NCBI RefSeq assembly: GCF_001638985.1
Contig: NW_017265141.1
Coordinates: forward strand, 1,605,001-1,669,000
Direction: 5' to 3'
DNA from: Phycomyces blakesleeanus NRRL 1555(-)
Lineage: Eukaryota; Mucoromycota; Mucoromycetes; Mucorales; Phycomycetaceae
DNA length: 64,000 bases
The stretch's first letter is position 1; every line of letters begins with the position of its first letter. The notes beneath the pieces are model-generated. The model saw nothing but the letters and a program-made list of their open reading frames with translations. It had not been told where the DNA came from and made no database searches. The translations under genes and the position numbers were made by a program. Positions 27,971 through 39,326 of the stretch are shown in pieces.

Positions 27971-28808
27971 CCTTTACAGGCGAGTGAGATGGAAAAGTTT
28001 TGCTTTTAACAAGACAAAAAGCTGGAGTCTAAATTTTAATTATTAGATGTGTACATAATACTTTTTTTAAAAAACTTTCATACACTCAGAAGAGCAATGT
28101 ATTGTATTAGATGAGAAAATAGAAGCATGGCACTTGCTGATGACTTATCCTTGTAGAGTCAAAATGTCACATCAGTAGATATCAATTATACAACAAGAAT
28201 GTTTATTTGAAATAATGTTATTACTATTTTTTTTTAAAGAAAATTCGTTTTATTTGTTTAATTCTTTCATATTAATAATATATACGTATCTATGGGTATG
28301 TATATACAAAGCTAGTTTATTGTTAAAACATCAAAGGTTGGTTGTTGTTTTTGACCTAATTTCACTTTTGCACATTCTGAAGACCAAAATTATAAGCAAT
28401 TATAAAAATTATATAAACTATGTATGTCTTTGAAGGACACACAACCCAGTAATATATATTTTCATAGTTCAAGTAGAGCTTCTACTGTAATTATAATGTA
28501 TTATAATATACAGCAGCTTGGTAATGCAAACGTACCTAGATTGGGCTGAAACCCAAACACTAACTTCTTACCAATCTATTTACCTATAACAATAATGATA
28601 ATAAATAAGTGTCAAATCCAAACGCTTTTAATCCAAAGTGAGTCATGTTCGTTTTTTTTTCCGATTCAAATCGCCGGACTTGTTCTACCACGAACCAAGT
28701 CACTACTTACAGGCCTGTTGGTGTAACGTCTGTCACATAAGCAAAAGTTAATTGCTGCCTGCGAATACCCCTTTCTTCTTTCTTTTCCAAATCACACACT
28801 TCTTTTAA
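27971..28808. other. Intergenic spacer
   Basis: AT-rich spacer between the PPR gene and the GNAT gene. No open frame with coding character. A pyrimidine-rich stretch lies just upstream of the GNAT start (28770-28806). Confidence 0.55.
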
Positions 28809-29309
28809 ATGTCCCCTATCGATATCAGACCAGCCACTCCAGCAGATGCTGGATTAATCGTCAAGTTTATCAAAGATTTGGCCGAATACGAAAAGCTTGC
28901 CCATGAAGCCGTAGTTACAGAAGAACTCATCCTCAAAAACCTGTTTGGTGAACGTCCTTATGCTGAAGTTATTTTTGCCTATTGCGCCAAGGCTCCTGGA
29001 GAAGAAAAGGTTCCTGCTGGAATGGCTCTTTTCTTTCACAACTTTAGCACATTCCTTGGAAAGCCAGGACTCTACCTTGAGGATTTGTTCGTAAAGCCCG
29101 AGTTTCGTGGCCTTGGCGTTGGTAAACGTTTGTTAGTTCAACTTGCAGCATTAGCAAAGGAGCGTGACTGTGGGCGCTACGAATGGGTTGTAATTGACTG
29201 GAACGAGCCATCTCGCAAGTTTTACGAAGCTTTAGGAGCCGTTCCTCACCAAGAATGGATTATTCACCGTGTTGAAGGCAAATCCTTGGATGATCTTGCG
29301 GCCATGTAA
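28809..29309 (+). CDS. GNAT acetyltransferase, diamine (SAT)/thialysine type
   Basis: A single exon of 166 residues. It starts IRPATPADAGLIVKFIKDLAEYEKL, here split for length: the core motif is IRPAT...AGLI...LAEYEKL, typical of the SAT family. It continues with ALFFHNFSTFLGKPGLYLEDLF, the acetyl-CoA loop RGLGVGKRLL (R/Q-x2-G-x-G/A) and DWNEPSRKFYEALGA. The family transfers acetyl from acetyl-CoA to small amines such as polyamines or thialysine. Length and motif order are normal for a complete enzyme. The gene has no introns and its coding bases are richer in GC than the flanks. The protein strongly resembles bacterial members, so old transfer from bacteria is possible but not shown. The exact substrate cannot be read from sequence. 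Confidence 0.88.
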   Translation: MSPIDIRPATPADAGLIVKFIKDLAEYEKLAHEAVVTEELILKNLFGERPYAEVIFAYCAKAPGEEKVPAGMALFFHNFSTFLGKPGLYLEDLFVKPEFRGLGVGKRLLVQLAALAKERDCGRYEWVVIDWNEPSRKFYEALGAVPHQEWIIHRVEGKSLDDLAAM

Positions 29310-29596
29310 AATAATCTTAATTTCCCCACAAAAGCCTTTATTTATTTATATATTCTTTGAAAAATCCTGGCACAATTATACTCTTTACAAGCAATACTAT
29401 ATATACATATATACATAAAAATATAACACGACACAATAAAAAAAAATGTATATCTTTGATTCAATGAAATAGATTAATAAGTTTATTATAGATTTTATAT
29501 TATATTATATTATTATTATATTATGGGAATAAAAGTATATATATACACAAGCGATTAAATAATCAGCAAGAGAAAAGTAATTAATTAATGAGTAAG

Positions 29597-31885
29597 TTAG
29601 TGTGAGGATTTTTCAGGGATCTCATCGCCTTCTTCAAGAATGACGGCTTCACCATCAATCATGCGTACAGGGCCAGTAAACCATTTACGACCCCAGATAA
29701 AGTAGTAACCTGAAGAAAACAGCATGATAGCAGCAAAGGGAACAATTGCATAATTCATGTTGTCTGGTGTGACAGGTGCCTCTGTAGGGCAGATGAAGAG
29801 ACAGCAGGTAAAAATAAGCCATGCTGCAGCTATGTAACCAACAGCAACACTATAGCGTCCCAAGTTCCAGGGTCCTATTTTTCATGAAAAAAATATAGGA
29901 GAAAATGAGTGATTAATAAAAAAATAATAAAAATTAAATATATAAATCATTATTAAAGATAACGATAAAGAAATAGATAGCGCGAAATCAAAGCTTACCA
30001 GGTGTAAATTTGTTGCGCGACACAGTGATACGTAAAAGGATAGGGATAAGATAAGACATCTGAGAGCCAATTGTGTTGACAGATACAATAGCTTCATAGG
30101 CAGTGCTGTTGATGATGTACAAAAGCCCAACAATACCAGCAACTGTAACATTGAACCAGACCGCAAAAACTGGACTCTTGGTCTTGGGGTTGATGCTGTG
30201 GAGCTGTTTAGAGAAAGGCATGGCTCCATCTCTAGCAAATGCGTACACCATACGAGAACTTCCAAGGGTTAAGGCAGATCCACAGAAGAATATACTGAGC
30301 ATAACGAAAACTAAGAAGACCATTGTCCATGCAGGGCCTACACCGCTGTAGAATACTTGGATCATTTGAGGCTGAATAGCATCATCAGATACGATCTGGC
30401 CCATAAAGTCTGTAACCATAAAGCTAATGGCAATCAAAAAGACCAGACCAGAGACAGCATTTGCAGCAACTGCAACAAGAATACCAAAGGGAGATCCAGT
30501 CTGGGAGTTCTTGGTTTCTATATAAAAAAAAGGTTGTATGTATATTAGTATTCTACACTCAGCTCATAAAGATCAGTAATTTCTAATGTATCTACCTTCA
30601 CTCATGTGAGCAGCACTATCATAACCGGAAAGAGTATATTGGGACTGCAAAATAACCAGCAAAAAGGCAAATCCGTTGCTAGAAAATCCTGATCCGTTAT
30701 AGAATTGTGTGAACTAATTCATACGTTGTTAGTTATCGATATATAGTAAATTTCTAAATACAGCTTTTCCTTACCACAAAGTCTCCAGTAGCCAAAGGTC
30801 TGGTGATAGCCAAACCAACCACAACAATAAAAATGATACCCAACATATTAAGCCAGACTACCGAAAGAAAAATAACAATAAATAAATATAAACATTGCGC
30901 TTTTAGATACTCTTTAGGTTACTCCCAAACTTACAAGCAGCCTGGTTCATTATGCCGTTCAAGTTTACAGCAATCGAGTTGATGATTCCGTGGCAGATTA
31001 ATATACCAACAAAAATACCGTACTGCATATAAACAGATGTATCTGTTTCAGGGCTCCTATAGGTTCACAAAAGGTACACATGAGACTTGGCGTACATGGC
31101 AATTTTTAGTTATATCCAAATTTACCAAATGTTGATTACACCAGCGATGAACTGTGCAAGACCAAGATCAACAGAAGTAATACCGACTAGTAGATGTTGG
31201 AATTAGTATGTCTGATCTTTACCTTTGTCATGTTTCTTTACTTACAAGCAAGACCAACCCAGTTACACCATCCAGTCAGCCAACAAGCCAAAGGAACCCA
31301 CTCCGATGTTGATAGTCGTGAAACCCAGAAATATAAACCTAGAAGGTACATCCATATAAGAACTTTTGTGATACTCGAGAGATCTTCCCATCTCACGGTT
31401 AACTAACCTCCAGTGGTTGGATAAGCACTACAAATTTCAGCTAAAGACATGGCGACAATCATGGTGAAGATGCCAGTAATAACCCAGCCCCAGATAACAC
31501 CAAGAGAACCAGCATCAATCATGGCATCACCCCACATCTATATAGATAATAAATTAAATTCACTTTGTTTTTTTTTCGCTGGGCGGTAAGTGGTGTGTGC
31601 TTACAGGTGTAAGACCCGAGAGGACGGAGCAGCATGAAAATGCAATTGCAAAATTCGAAAAGGCAGAAATTGAACGGTTCAGATCCTACAAGGGCAAAAG
31701 AAATATTTTTATTAGTTTATTTTTTTTGGGTAGAATTCAATTGGTAGAAATGAGGTAGAATATAAAATGGTTTTTTTTGTTACCTGCTTGTAACCGAGAG
31801 ACTGGAGTAGGAGTTCATCGGCGTCCATTACGTGAGCTGGCGCCTCTTCCAAATTTATATCTGGCTTTTCGTCTGCTGAACCCAT
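29597..31885 (-). CDS. Amino acid/GABA permease, APC superfamily
   Basis: Ten exons on the minus strand (31885-31784, 31685-31605, 31537-31408, 31338-31246, 31186-31126, 31056-30935, 30857-30775, 30713-30596, 30517-29999, 29874-29597) give 528 residues, a normal APC length. The N-terminus is short and acidic (DADELLLQSLGYKQ). It is followed by membrane helices including ISAFSNFAIAFSCCSVLSGL, SLGVIWGWVITGIFTMIVAMSLAEI, and YTLSGYDSAAHMSEE, the last characteristic of GABA/choline permeases of the Uga4/Hnm1 group. The loop SSRMVYAFARDGAMPFS is also typical. The C-terminus is cytosolic and acidic. It should import amino acids or related amines by proton symport; the exact substrate is not determined. 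Exon phases agree at every junction. Confidence 0.92.
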
Positions 31886-32192
31886 CGCTTTTTGTTAAAA
31901 AATAAATAAAATAAAATATGAACAAAAAATCTGTTACAAGAAGACAATGTGAATAAAATAGGTTGCATAGATCAAGATGCTTTTATAGTGTTTTCTTTTT
32001 TTCCTTTTCTTTTTTATATTTGGAATAACTGATAGGCGAGTCCACATGATAAGAAACTAAAAAGATAGGCCAAGTATAGCAAGATTGAACAGCTGGTTTG
32101 GCTAACTGACAGTTTAATCTTTCTTTGCGTGTACTTGGGTATACTAGATCCAAATTAGGCTGATTGGTATGTTATCTCATAGAATTATGTGG

Positions 32193-32325
32193 TCCCACGC
32201 GGGGTTCGTGAGATAAATAGCAAAACAGTAGCCGTAATGATACGAACGCAGCTCAAGGCCACATCTACGATCTAAGTGCCACACCCTTCTTTAGGTTTGT
32301 GACCCACGAACGATTGGGCGTGGGA
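32193..32325. promoter_or_regulatory. Imperfect inverted repeat upstream of the permease
   Basis: TCCCACGC and TTCGTG at 32193-32210 recur inverted as CACGAA and GCGTGGGA at 32305-32325, separated by about 95 nt. The pair lies 310-440 nt upstream of the permease ATG. It could be a binding site pair for a regulator of nitrogen uptake; this is inference. Confidence 0.35.
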
Positions 32326-33239
32326 TGAATGTCATTTGTCATCGTCGTCTATTGATTGGCTGTTGAGATCATTAAGATACTTATTCTGGTATTGCCCTCG
32401 ACAAGGTTATCTAGTTTTTAGATATTGAATATACTGTGCGCATGTGCCTAGGTTGCACTTTCATAGATTAATTCAGACAAACAGTATATTGTGGCACGCC
32501 CCCAACAATGACGGTGACACTTTTTTTGGGTTTCTTTTTATGATCGCTTGCTTGGTGTGTAATGCGTTCAGATTTGCTATAGAATTATTGATTAAGTAGA
32601 ATGAAGATGGCTTAGACCAATTATTATCACTTTTGCAAATTTGTACATTATTTGATTGTTTATGGAAGTTACATTATCAAAACGAGTTAGTCGAAATCGA
32701 TTTCTTTACAAAGATGTGCTGCTGTTCTACAAATGAAGTCAACAAGCACAGAATTGAAGAAGTAGAATAATATAAAATTCTATGGACAAGTGTGGTTCTA
32801 AACTACCAATATGGTCAGAAAAAGTGGAATATTGGAAATACAAAATAACAGAGAGAAATAATAAGAACGAATATTAACGATGGACTGTAATTGTTGAATT
32901 TTCGTGGATTGACGTAGGGTTTGTAATAAAGACAGGTTAATTAGAACGATCGAGGGGAGATACAAGAGCAATGTGACTCAGCATAAGATCAAGAAGGTCT
33001 GGTATGATATATGTAGTGAATTGCCCAAGTACATATATAGATCAGTCTCATATTTTTAAAAGGTAAGAGGAAAGTAAACAGTAATCTGGGATATGTCTAA
33101 TATTAAGGGTTTGATCAGAAACACGAGCAAGAAGACATTTAAGCATTATGTAATGATATTCATAAGAAAGGGGTACATGCAAGATGGCGTTAAAACAAGG
33201 GTTAATGTGAAGTAAATAACTATCACCAACAGCGTGTCA

Positions 33240-34645
33240 AGAAGGGTAAAATGGTATTTTTTGACAAACGAAAACTAATGCGAGGGAAAGCGGATGAAAT
33301 AGAAAAGCTGACAAGTTAGTCCCTACTTTCTCAAAATTGTAAAACGGTCAACATCAGCTAAGATTAAATGGGAAGAAGAGCCAAAAGCGTGATCTTTTGT
33401 TAGTCAATAGTCTTCATATAAGAGAGTTAAACAAATACTGAAGCCTTGCACTTCTTCTCGTAGAATAAATAACGATCAAGGAATTACCAGACCAGATATA
33501 TGCACGATGACTTGTACTAACAGTTGGATCTAATAATGTTAAAGAGCACATTTTTTGTGAGCCTGAATAAAATATACAAAGATTTTCTGGTCAGTGTGAA
33601 AGGGGTGATGTGTTAAGTGTAACCAGAAATATGAAAGCTGTACGTAAAGAAACACGACTTGCCAATAAACAAGAGAGAACGAGATAACCCATGAAGAAGC
33701 CACAGATTTTTTTATATAATTAAGTTCATAATAGGAGCAAGTTTAATCATTGTTTGTGGACTAGAAATTATGATAAAGATACTACTCTATAATTTAGCTA
33801 GAAGGAGAATATTATACAAGAATTTCCGTAACAGATATAAGATTAATGGAACTCAAAAAATTGTAGGAAAGGTAAAAAAAAATTGATCAAATTAAGCATA
33901 TATAGCTTTTAAGAGAGGAAGATTATATTAAGAGAAGAAGTTCGAGTAACGAAAAGATTGTATTTTATGTAGATTAATCAGAACAGTTAATGTTATGCAG
34001 ATATGTGAATCAATAAAAGTGTAGGCAAAAAAGAGGGTGATTCCAAAATATATAAAAGCATATAATTTACCCAGAGTAACACGCTAATATGTGAAGTTAT
34101 GAGAAGAAGAAGGAATTACATTAGGGTAAAGGATAAAGACCAACGAGTATTGATAAGTCAGCAATAGAGTGCCTCAATTTTGGTGTTAAGAATTAATGAT
34201 GAAATGCCATGATTTAACCCAAAGGCCTACTTAAGGGGATGTAAAAAATCTTCTTTAACGATATTCCCAAACTTGGTAGATAAGCAATTAGTGGTTCGGA
34301 TTATCAGAGGCAAGAGAACAAAGATATATAATATTAAAAGTTCCCTTGTCAAGCAAAATATCAACAATACTCTATGTTTTCTATCGTACCTAAACAATAA
34401 GCGAAATTATTACACTATTATTTGCAAAATTGGACTGAGAAAAACGTTTTTGGTAAGGCGAGGCTACTAAACCAATAATCGATAACACGCAGGTTCTCAA
34501 AAGCTAGGCAAGTATCTTGAAGTCTATGCTGATCAATATGATCTAGCAATCACTATTTATAGAGCTCATATCTCCCTCTTTGAATACCAAAAAGCATGCG
34601 TAGGCTATCATGAGACTGAAGATACTCAGTTGGAAAATATATAAT
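33240..34645 (+). mobile_element. Possible decayed reverse transcriptase of a non-LTR element
   Basis: Three islands in order resemble a LINE-type polymerase broken by stops and at least one frame change. At 33247-33315 there is a basic stretch with MRGKADEIEKL. At 34055-34180, in one frame interrupted by several stops, a KAYNLPRVTR-like segment (compare the KAYD-x-V-x-R motif) is followed by an EEEGI and a VPQ at 34169 (compare GVPQG). At 34501-34644 an open stretch carries VYADQYDLAI, compare the YADD motif. The spacing of the last two is longer than usual. I see no poly-A tail, target-site duplication or endonuclease, so this is a weak call. Confidence 0.25.
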
Positions 34646-36876
34646 TATCGAAGGAGGATGCAAGCCTTCAAAAAATTATTCATACCTTTTTATACTGCTG
34701 AGAATAACAAGGTATTTAAAATGTACGACAATAATGCATCTATATAATATTAACATATCATTGTCACATCATCACCCTAGATCAACGTCTAAAATTCCCA
34801 TCACTTAATTCTTTTATAATCTCATTTTGTACGTGCAGGAAAGCTACCCATGTTAAGGAAGGTTTAGAAAAGGCGAATAAGGAGCTTGTGTTAATAGTAT
34901 ACAGGATTTATCTTTTTTTTGTGTTTATTGGTATTAGCCAGCAGCCAAAGGTGTGCTTATTAGGAAATAATGGAAATGAATAAAGCAGTGTTGAGATGCA
35001 GTCCCGCCAGAATCTCTAGACAGAGGAGCAGGATAAAAAGAAGAAGAAGAAAAAGTCCCGGAAATTGGGAAGTGTCTGGTCGTTAAGACCAAGAGAAGGG
35101 GGAGTAAGACAGGAGTTACTTATAGATCTTGGAAGAGGAGAATAAATGTAGCTAACAAATGGGAGTCTCACAGGAAAATGAGGGGTGGTAAAGAAGCTGG
35201 CTTTCTTAGGGAGATTCACTTCCTCTTTTTGTATGCACTTTTATTGTGCTGTCATAAGTTACTGAAAATACTTTAGTTATTAATTTCCGTCTTCTAATTT
35301 TTTCCTTCCTTCTTTTTATAGCTTTACATCTTTACAATATTTTTGGTTTTTTTATAGTTGGTGAATAAACTCTCGTTTTTACTTGGAATACTCAGCACTA
35401 TATACCAAGGTAGAAATGCTATTCTCTCAAAGCTCTTATTTATTGAACATACTGTGCCTCTATTCATTACCATCCTTTCTTATTAGGTCCGCTAATCTCT
35501 CAATCAAACATCGTTAAGTCTCTTAGTTCCCAATTTACCTTTTTCTCATTACTCATTTATGTGAGTACATCTTTTCATATATTTTATTATATATGTATGC
35601 GAATTTAGCTATATAGCCATACACGCTACAATTTAAATACTGCATGCTTTTAATATATGCAGTGTTAAGAATTATACATTTTAATATATGTACTAATATA
35701 AAAAATTGCTCTAATATCTTGATTATCTCAAAGTATCTATTGATCTATACTTTGCTCAAGTACATTTTACACTGTAGATAATATTCTATAGTTTATATTT
35801 TATACTATTCATTCACTAATTATTCATGATGATGCTTTTTAACAGTGCCTTTTCTTCTTCTTTCGATTTAGTATTCAGTATCTGGTACAGGTAATTAATG
35901 AGTGATGGAACCAAGCAAGAAATATACAGTAGTTCAATACGCATAACAGAATGGATAACACAGGATCAGAATTTTTCTAGAAAGTATTTTTTTCTATGAA
36001 ATAAACCAAAAATTGAAATATTATATAATAAAATCGATCTGTATGAAATGCCAAACAAAAAGGCTGGTTATAATTCTGAACCTATTTCGCATCCTATTTC
36101 ACATCCTATTTCCCCAAATTTCGAGATATCTGACCAATAGAATTTAAGTAGTGCCTGGGGAATATGTGATATAACTGGTCCATGAATATCATTTATATTT
36201 GGACTGAACACCCCAATTGAGAAGTGATTCCCAAAATTTGATGAGAATATGCAATGGACTTCTTTTGTATTTAAAAGCTGAAGGAAAACTATCTGTAAAT
36301 GTAAGCGGAATCTTAAACAGATGTATTTCACAAGATAAAAGACATCATTCACAGGATTAAATACATCATTCACATAATTAAATACATCTTTCCAACCAAG
36401 GGAAAGACCTCTTTTATCAAAGAGAAATTAGTTCTTTACCGCAATTCAACAGACATTACAACTCAGTGAAATTACATGATTTTTGTAGTGATATATACTT
36501 CACATATGGTGGTGCTTGTGATATCGATACATATATATATATATGTAATATCCATTATTATTATTTTTATTATAATTTTAAAAAACGACAAGCATTGTAT
36601 TTATTGTTGATTACGATTTATTAAAGGAAGAAAAGAGTAGGTTATATAAAAGATACTAGAAAAGTCTATTTTGAGAAGTTTAGAGGATGCGTTTAATTTA
36701 CCTATAATCTCTTGTTACTAAGAAAATTGCATATGTATTAATGTTGGCTTTGTGTGCGATAAGGACGATGTAATAAAAGTTAGATTCACGTTTATACAAT
36801 TTCTATTACACACAAGCCACAAAGTGTTATTGCGGCAAACATCGACAACAGAAACTTGTCAGGTCTCCTTCTCCTT

Positions 36877-39210
36877 ATGCTCCTGAGGACAGGCATACGG
36901 CCCAATATACTAAGGGTATATTGGAAGGTGACCCATAGGGTACCCTTATCAGAACAGCGTGGTCAAATACGGAATTCTATGCCAATGTACCCATCACCAA
37001 CCAGCGTGCCTTCCATGCGACACAATAGTAAAATGGCAGCTGGGCGTGAATTACTTTCTGCAAGATTAACAAAGGCAATTGAAAGACGAGATCTCAATCA
37101 AGCACAAACAATTTACAAAGAAATAATCAAATCTAATGGTGCTATTGATCGCATCTGTATAAGCAGTCTCCTTGAACTGGCTGCCACAACAACAGATTCA
37201 CATAACATCATGTTTATCAAAGATGTAATTCGCGACATGAAATCAATATTTTCTTTTCCGCCAGAACCCCATCAATATAATATGCTTATTCATGCATTGT
37301 GCCTTCACAACAAAAGTAATGAAGCGTATCAAGTTTTCCAGCGAATGCGAGCCAAGGGCTTATCCCCCAACGTTTATTCTTTCAATACATTGCTTGGTCA
37401 TTACAAACGACTGAACGATGTTGATAAAGCGATTCAGTTAGTAAACGAAATGAAACAAAATGGAATAGCGCGCGATGCGAGTACCTACAACATTATTTTT
37501 CATCTACTCCTACGAAATGACATGATAGAAGAAGCTCATGATTTCTGGCAGCAAATGACGTACGAACGTATATCTCCTGACGTTTATACCTACTCTATCC
37601 TCTTCCGAATAGTCAACAAGACTGGTGACATTGAGATGGGCGAAGATCTATACAAAACGATCTTGAATCAAGCACAAAAAAAGCTGGCAGTTAATGTAGA
37701 CACTGTGCTAGTAAATGAATTGTTACTTTTCAAAGGATCTGTTTCTCAAGATCTTTCTGGCATGCTCGATCTTTATGCCAAGTCTTCAATCTTATTTCCT
37801 CGTGTTAAGTTAGACACTGTGAGCTACAATATCCTGCTCGACACTTGCTTGAAACTCAATAATCCAACAAAAGCGTACAAGATTTACAAAGAAATGGTTG
37901 ATGTAGGCCTGTCTCCTGACGAAGTAACCTATGGAACCATCATTGACGCAGAAGTACGCATGGGAGATATTGATGGAGCTATTCAGATATTTAAAGAAAT
38001 GTGTACCAAAGGGATTATGCCTACTGAACGCATTGTCACAAGACTCTCAAATGCAACTGCCTATAAGCATAATGATGCGTCTTCTGTACAATGTGTTTTC
38101 GACATCGTTAAGAAACTTAATGCATCAATTGGACTTACTTTGGATGTAAAAGCCTACAATGCTCTGTTGAGTGGACTGTCTAAAGATGGTTCTTCTGAGC
38201 AAGCTCAAGAACTTTTCGAGGAAATATTTGTCCAGAAAGGCCATGTACCCGATATCGTTACATATACCAATCTTATTGTATCCTACATCAACGATCAACG
38301 CATTGACGAAGCCATGGAAATTTATTACGACATACGCAAACGACATTCTATACATCATAAATCTCATATCTCACTCGACGTTAATCTCTACACCATCTTG
38401 ATATCTTCTCTTACAAACGCCCCTGCTACAAAAGACACATCTTCGCCGTCATACACATCCGATACGATCATTGATTATCAAGTCTTTAATGCAGACGATC
38501 TGAATAGTTTAGACAATAGCTCTCATCCCAACCTTTTGGCAGCATTAACTTTGTTTAACGACATGCGACAGCTTCGGATACAACCCAATGCTTATTGTTA
38601 CACTGCAATCCTTCATGCGTGTGGTCAGCACAAGGATATGTATGTTCTCGAACAGGTCCATAAGCTCATGAAGATGGACTTGTATTTTGACCCTGATACT
38701 GCGGTATATAATGCTCTCATGGATGCGTACAGTCGATCCGGAGAAGGCGAAACAGTTCTCCAAATTTGGGAAACTCTTATTATGTCCTCTAGTCCAACTA
38801 CATCTATTGATGCCACCACAATTTCTATTGTATTGGATAGTTGTGGCCATAATGGATTGGGTCACCTCGCTAAGGATATTTGGAAGAGATTACGAGACAA
38901 TGAGTTTGCATTGAATTCAAACAACTTTAATTCCTATATAGAGTGTCTCTGTCGATCGACACGTAGTAGACGTGGGTTTGATATCGCACGACGTGTGGCA
39001 AAAAATGAGATGATGCCACCCCTTAGCCCACACTTACAACCTATGATACATTCCAGGAGATCCAAGCCCGAATATACTAGCAGAAATGCAATGCAACCGC
39101 GGATAGAAGAAAAGACGATAAACACGCTCATCAGTTTTGGAAAAAAGAAAGGGATTCCTGAAATTGAAATCGCTAGTCTAGAAGCTTGGAAAACCGAATT
39201 GTTTGGATAG
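36877..39210 (+). CDS. Pentatricopeptide repeat (PPR) protein, probably mitochondrial
   Basis: A single exon of 777 residues from the first ATG of the frame. The N-terminus (MLLRTGIRPNILRVYWKVTH) is Arg-rich and lacks acids, as in a mitochondrial targeting peptide. Regular PPR units follow, for example PNVYSFNTLLGHYKRL, RDASTYNIIFHLLLRN, PDVYTYSILFRIVNK, PDEVTYGTIIDAEVR and PNAYCYTAILHACGQ. The role is inferred as organelle RNA binding, in mitochondrial transcript maturation or translation. No introns, no catalytic or SMR domain seen. It is not an obvious recent duplicate of the PPR gene at 24.8 kb, since the proteins differ throughout. Confidence 0.9.
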   Translation: MLLRTGIRPNILRVYWKVTHRVPLSEQRGQIRNSMPMYPSPTSVPSMRHNSKMAAGRELLSARLTKAIERRDLNQAQTIYKEIIKSNGAIDRICISSLLELAATTTDSHNIMFIKDVIRDMKSIFSFPPEPHQYNMLIHALCLHNKSNEAYQVFQRMRAKGLSPNVYSFNTLLGHYKRLNDVDKAIQLVNEMKQNGIARDASTYNIIFHLLLRNDMIEEAHDFWQQMTYERISPDVYTYSILFRIVNKTGDIEMGEDLYKTILNQAQKKLAVNVDTVLVNELLLFKGSVSQDLSGMLDLYAKSSILFPRVKLDTVSYNILLDTCLKLNNPTKAYKIYKEMVDVGLSPDEVTYGTIIDAEVRMGDIDGAIQIFKEMCTKGIMPTERIVTRLSNATAYKHNDASSVQCVFDIVKKLNASIGLTLDVKAYNALLSGLSKDGSSEQAQELFEEIFVQKGHVPDIVTYTNLIVSYINDQRIDEAMEIYYDIRKRHSIHHKSHISLDVNLYTILISSLTNAPATKDTSSPSYTSDTIIDYQVFNADDLNSLDNSSHPNLLAALTLFNDMRQLRIQPNAYCYTAILHACGQHKDMYVLEQVHKLMKMDLYFDPDTAVYNALMDAYSRSGEGETVLQIWETLIMSSSPTTSIDATTISIVLDSCGHNGLGHLAKDIWKRLRDNEFALNSNNFNSYIECLCRSTRSRRGFDIARRVAKNEMMPPLSPHLQPMIHSRRSKPEYTSRNAMQPRIEEKTINTLISFGKKKGIPEIEIASLEAWKTELFG

Positions 39211-39326
39211 AAGAGATATGGAAAGAAAATTTATTGCACCTCTAGCCATGCAGTTATCATTGTTTTTATATATGTATATATGAGTAAATCGCTAATTCAC
39301 AAAAAAAAGAGTAGAAAGATTGTTGT

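Larger units (their letters stand above)
31886..36876. other. 5 kb gene-poor region
   Basis: The largest gene-free stretch. The first 600 nt form the permease promoter and hold CCAAT-type boxes (ATTGG at 32313-32317 and near 32354). The centre (33.2-34.7 kb) looks like decayed coding DNA, described separately. The rest is AT-rich with no coding frame. A short in-frame heptad-like repeat of GAAATAGGATGTG type is seen at 36085-36115. Confidence 0.55.

Noticed and set aside
29882..30265. 127-codon minus-strand frame rich in Leu and Ser
   Set aside because: A shifted frame over the permease exon and its intron.
34273..34470. 65-codon basic open frame
   Set aside because: No start context or homologous motif; possibly part of the decayed element region but not a gene.
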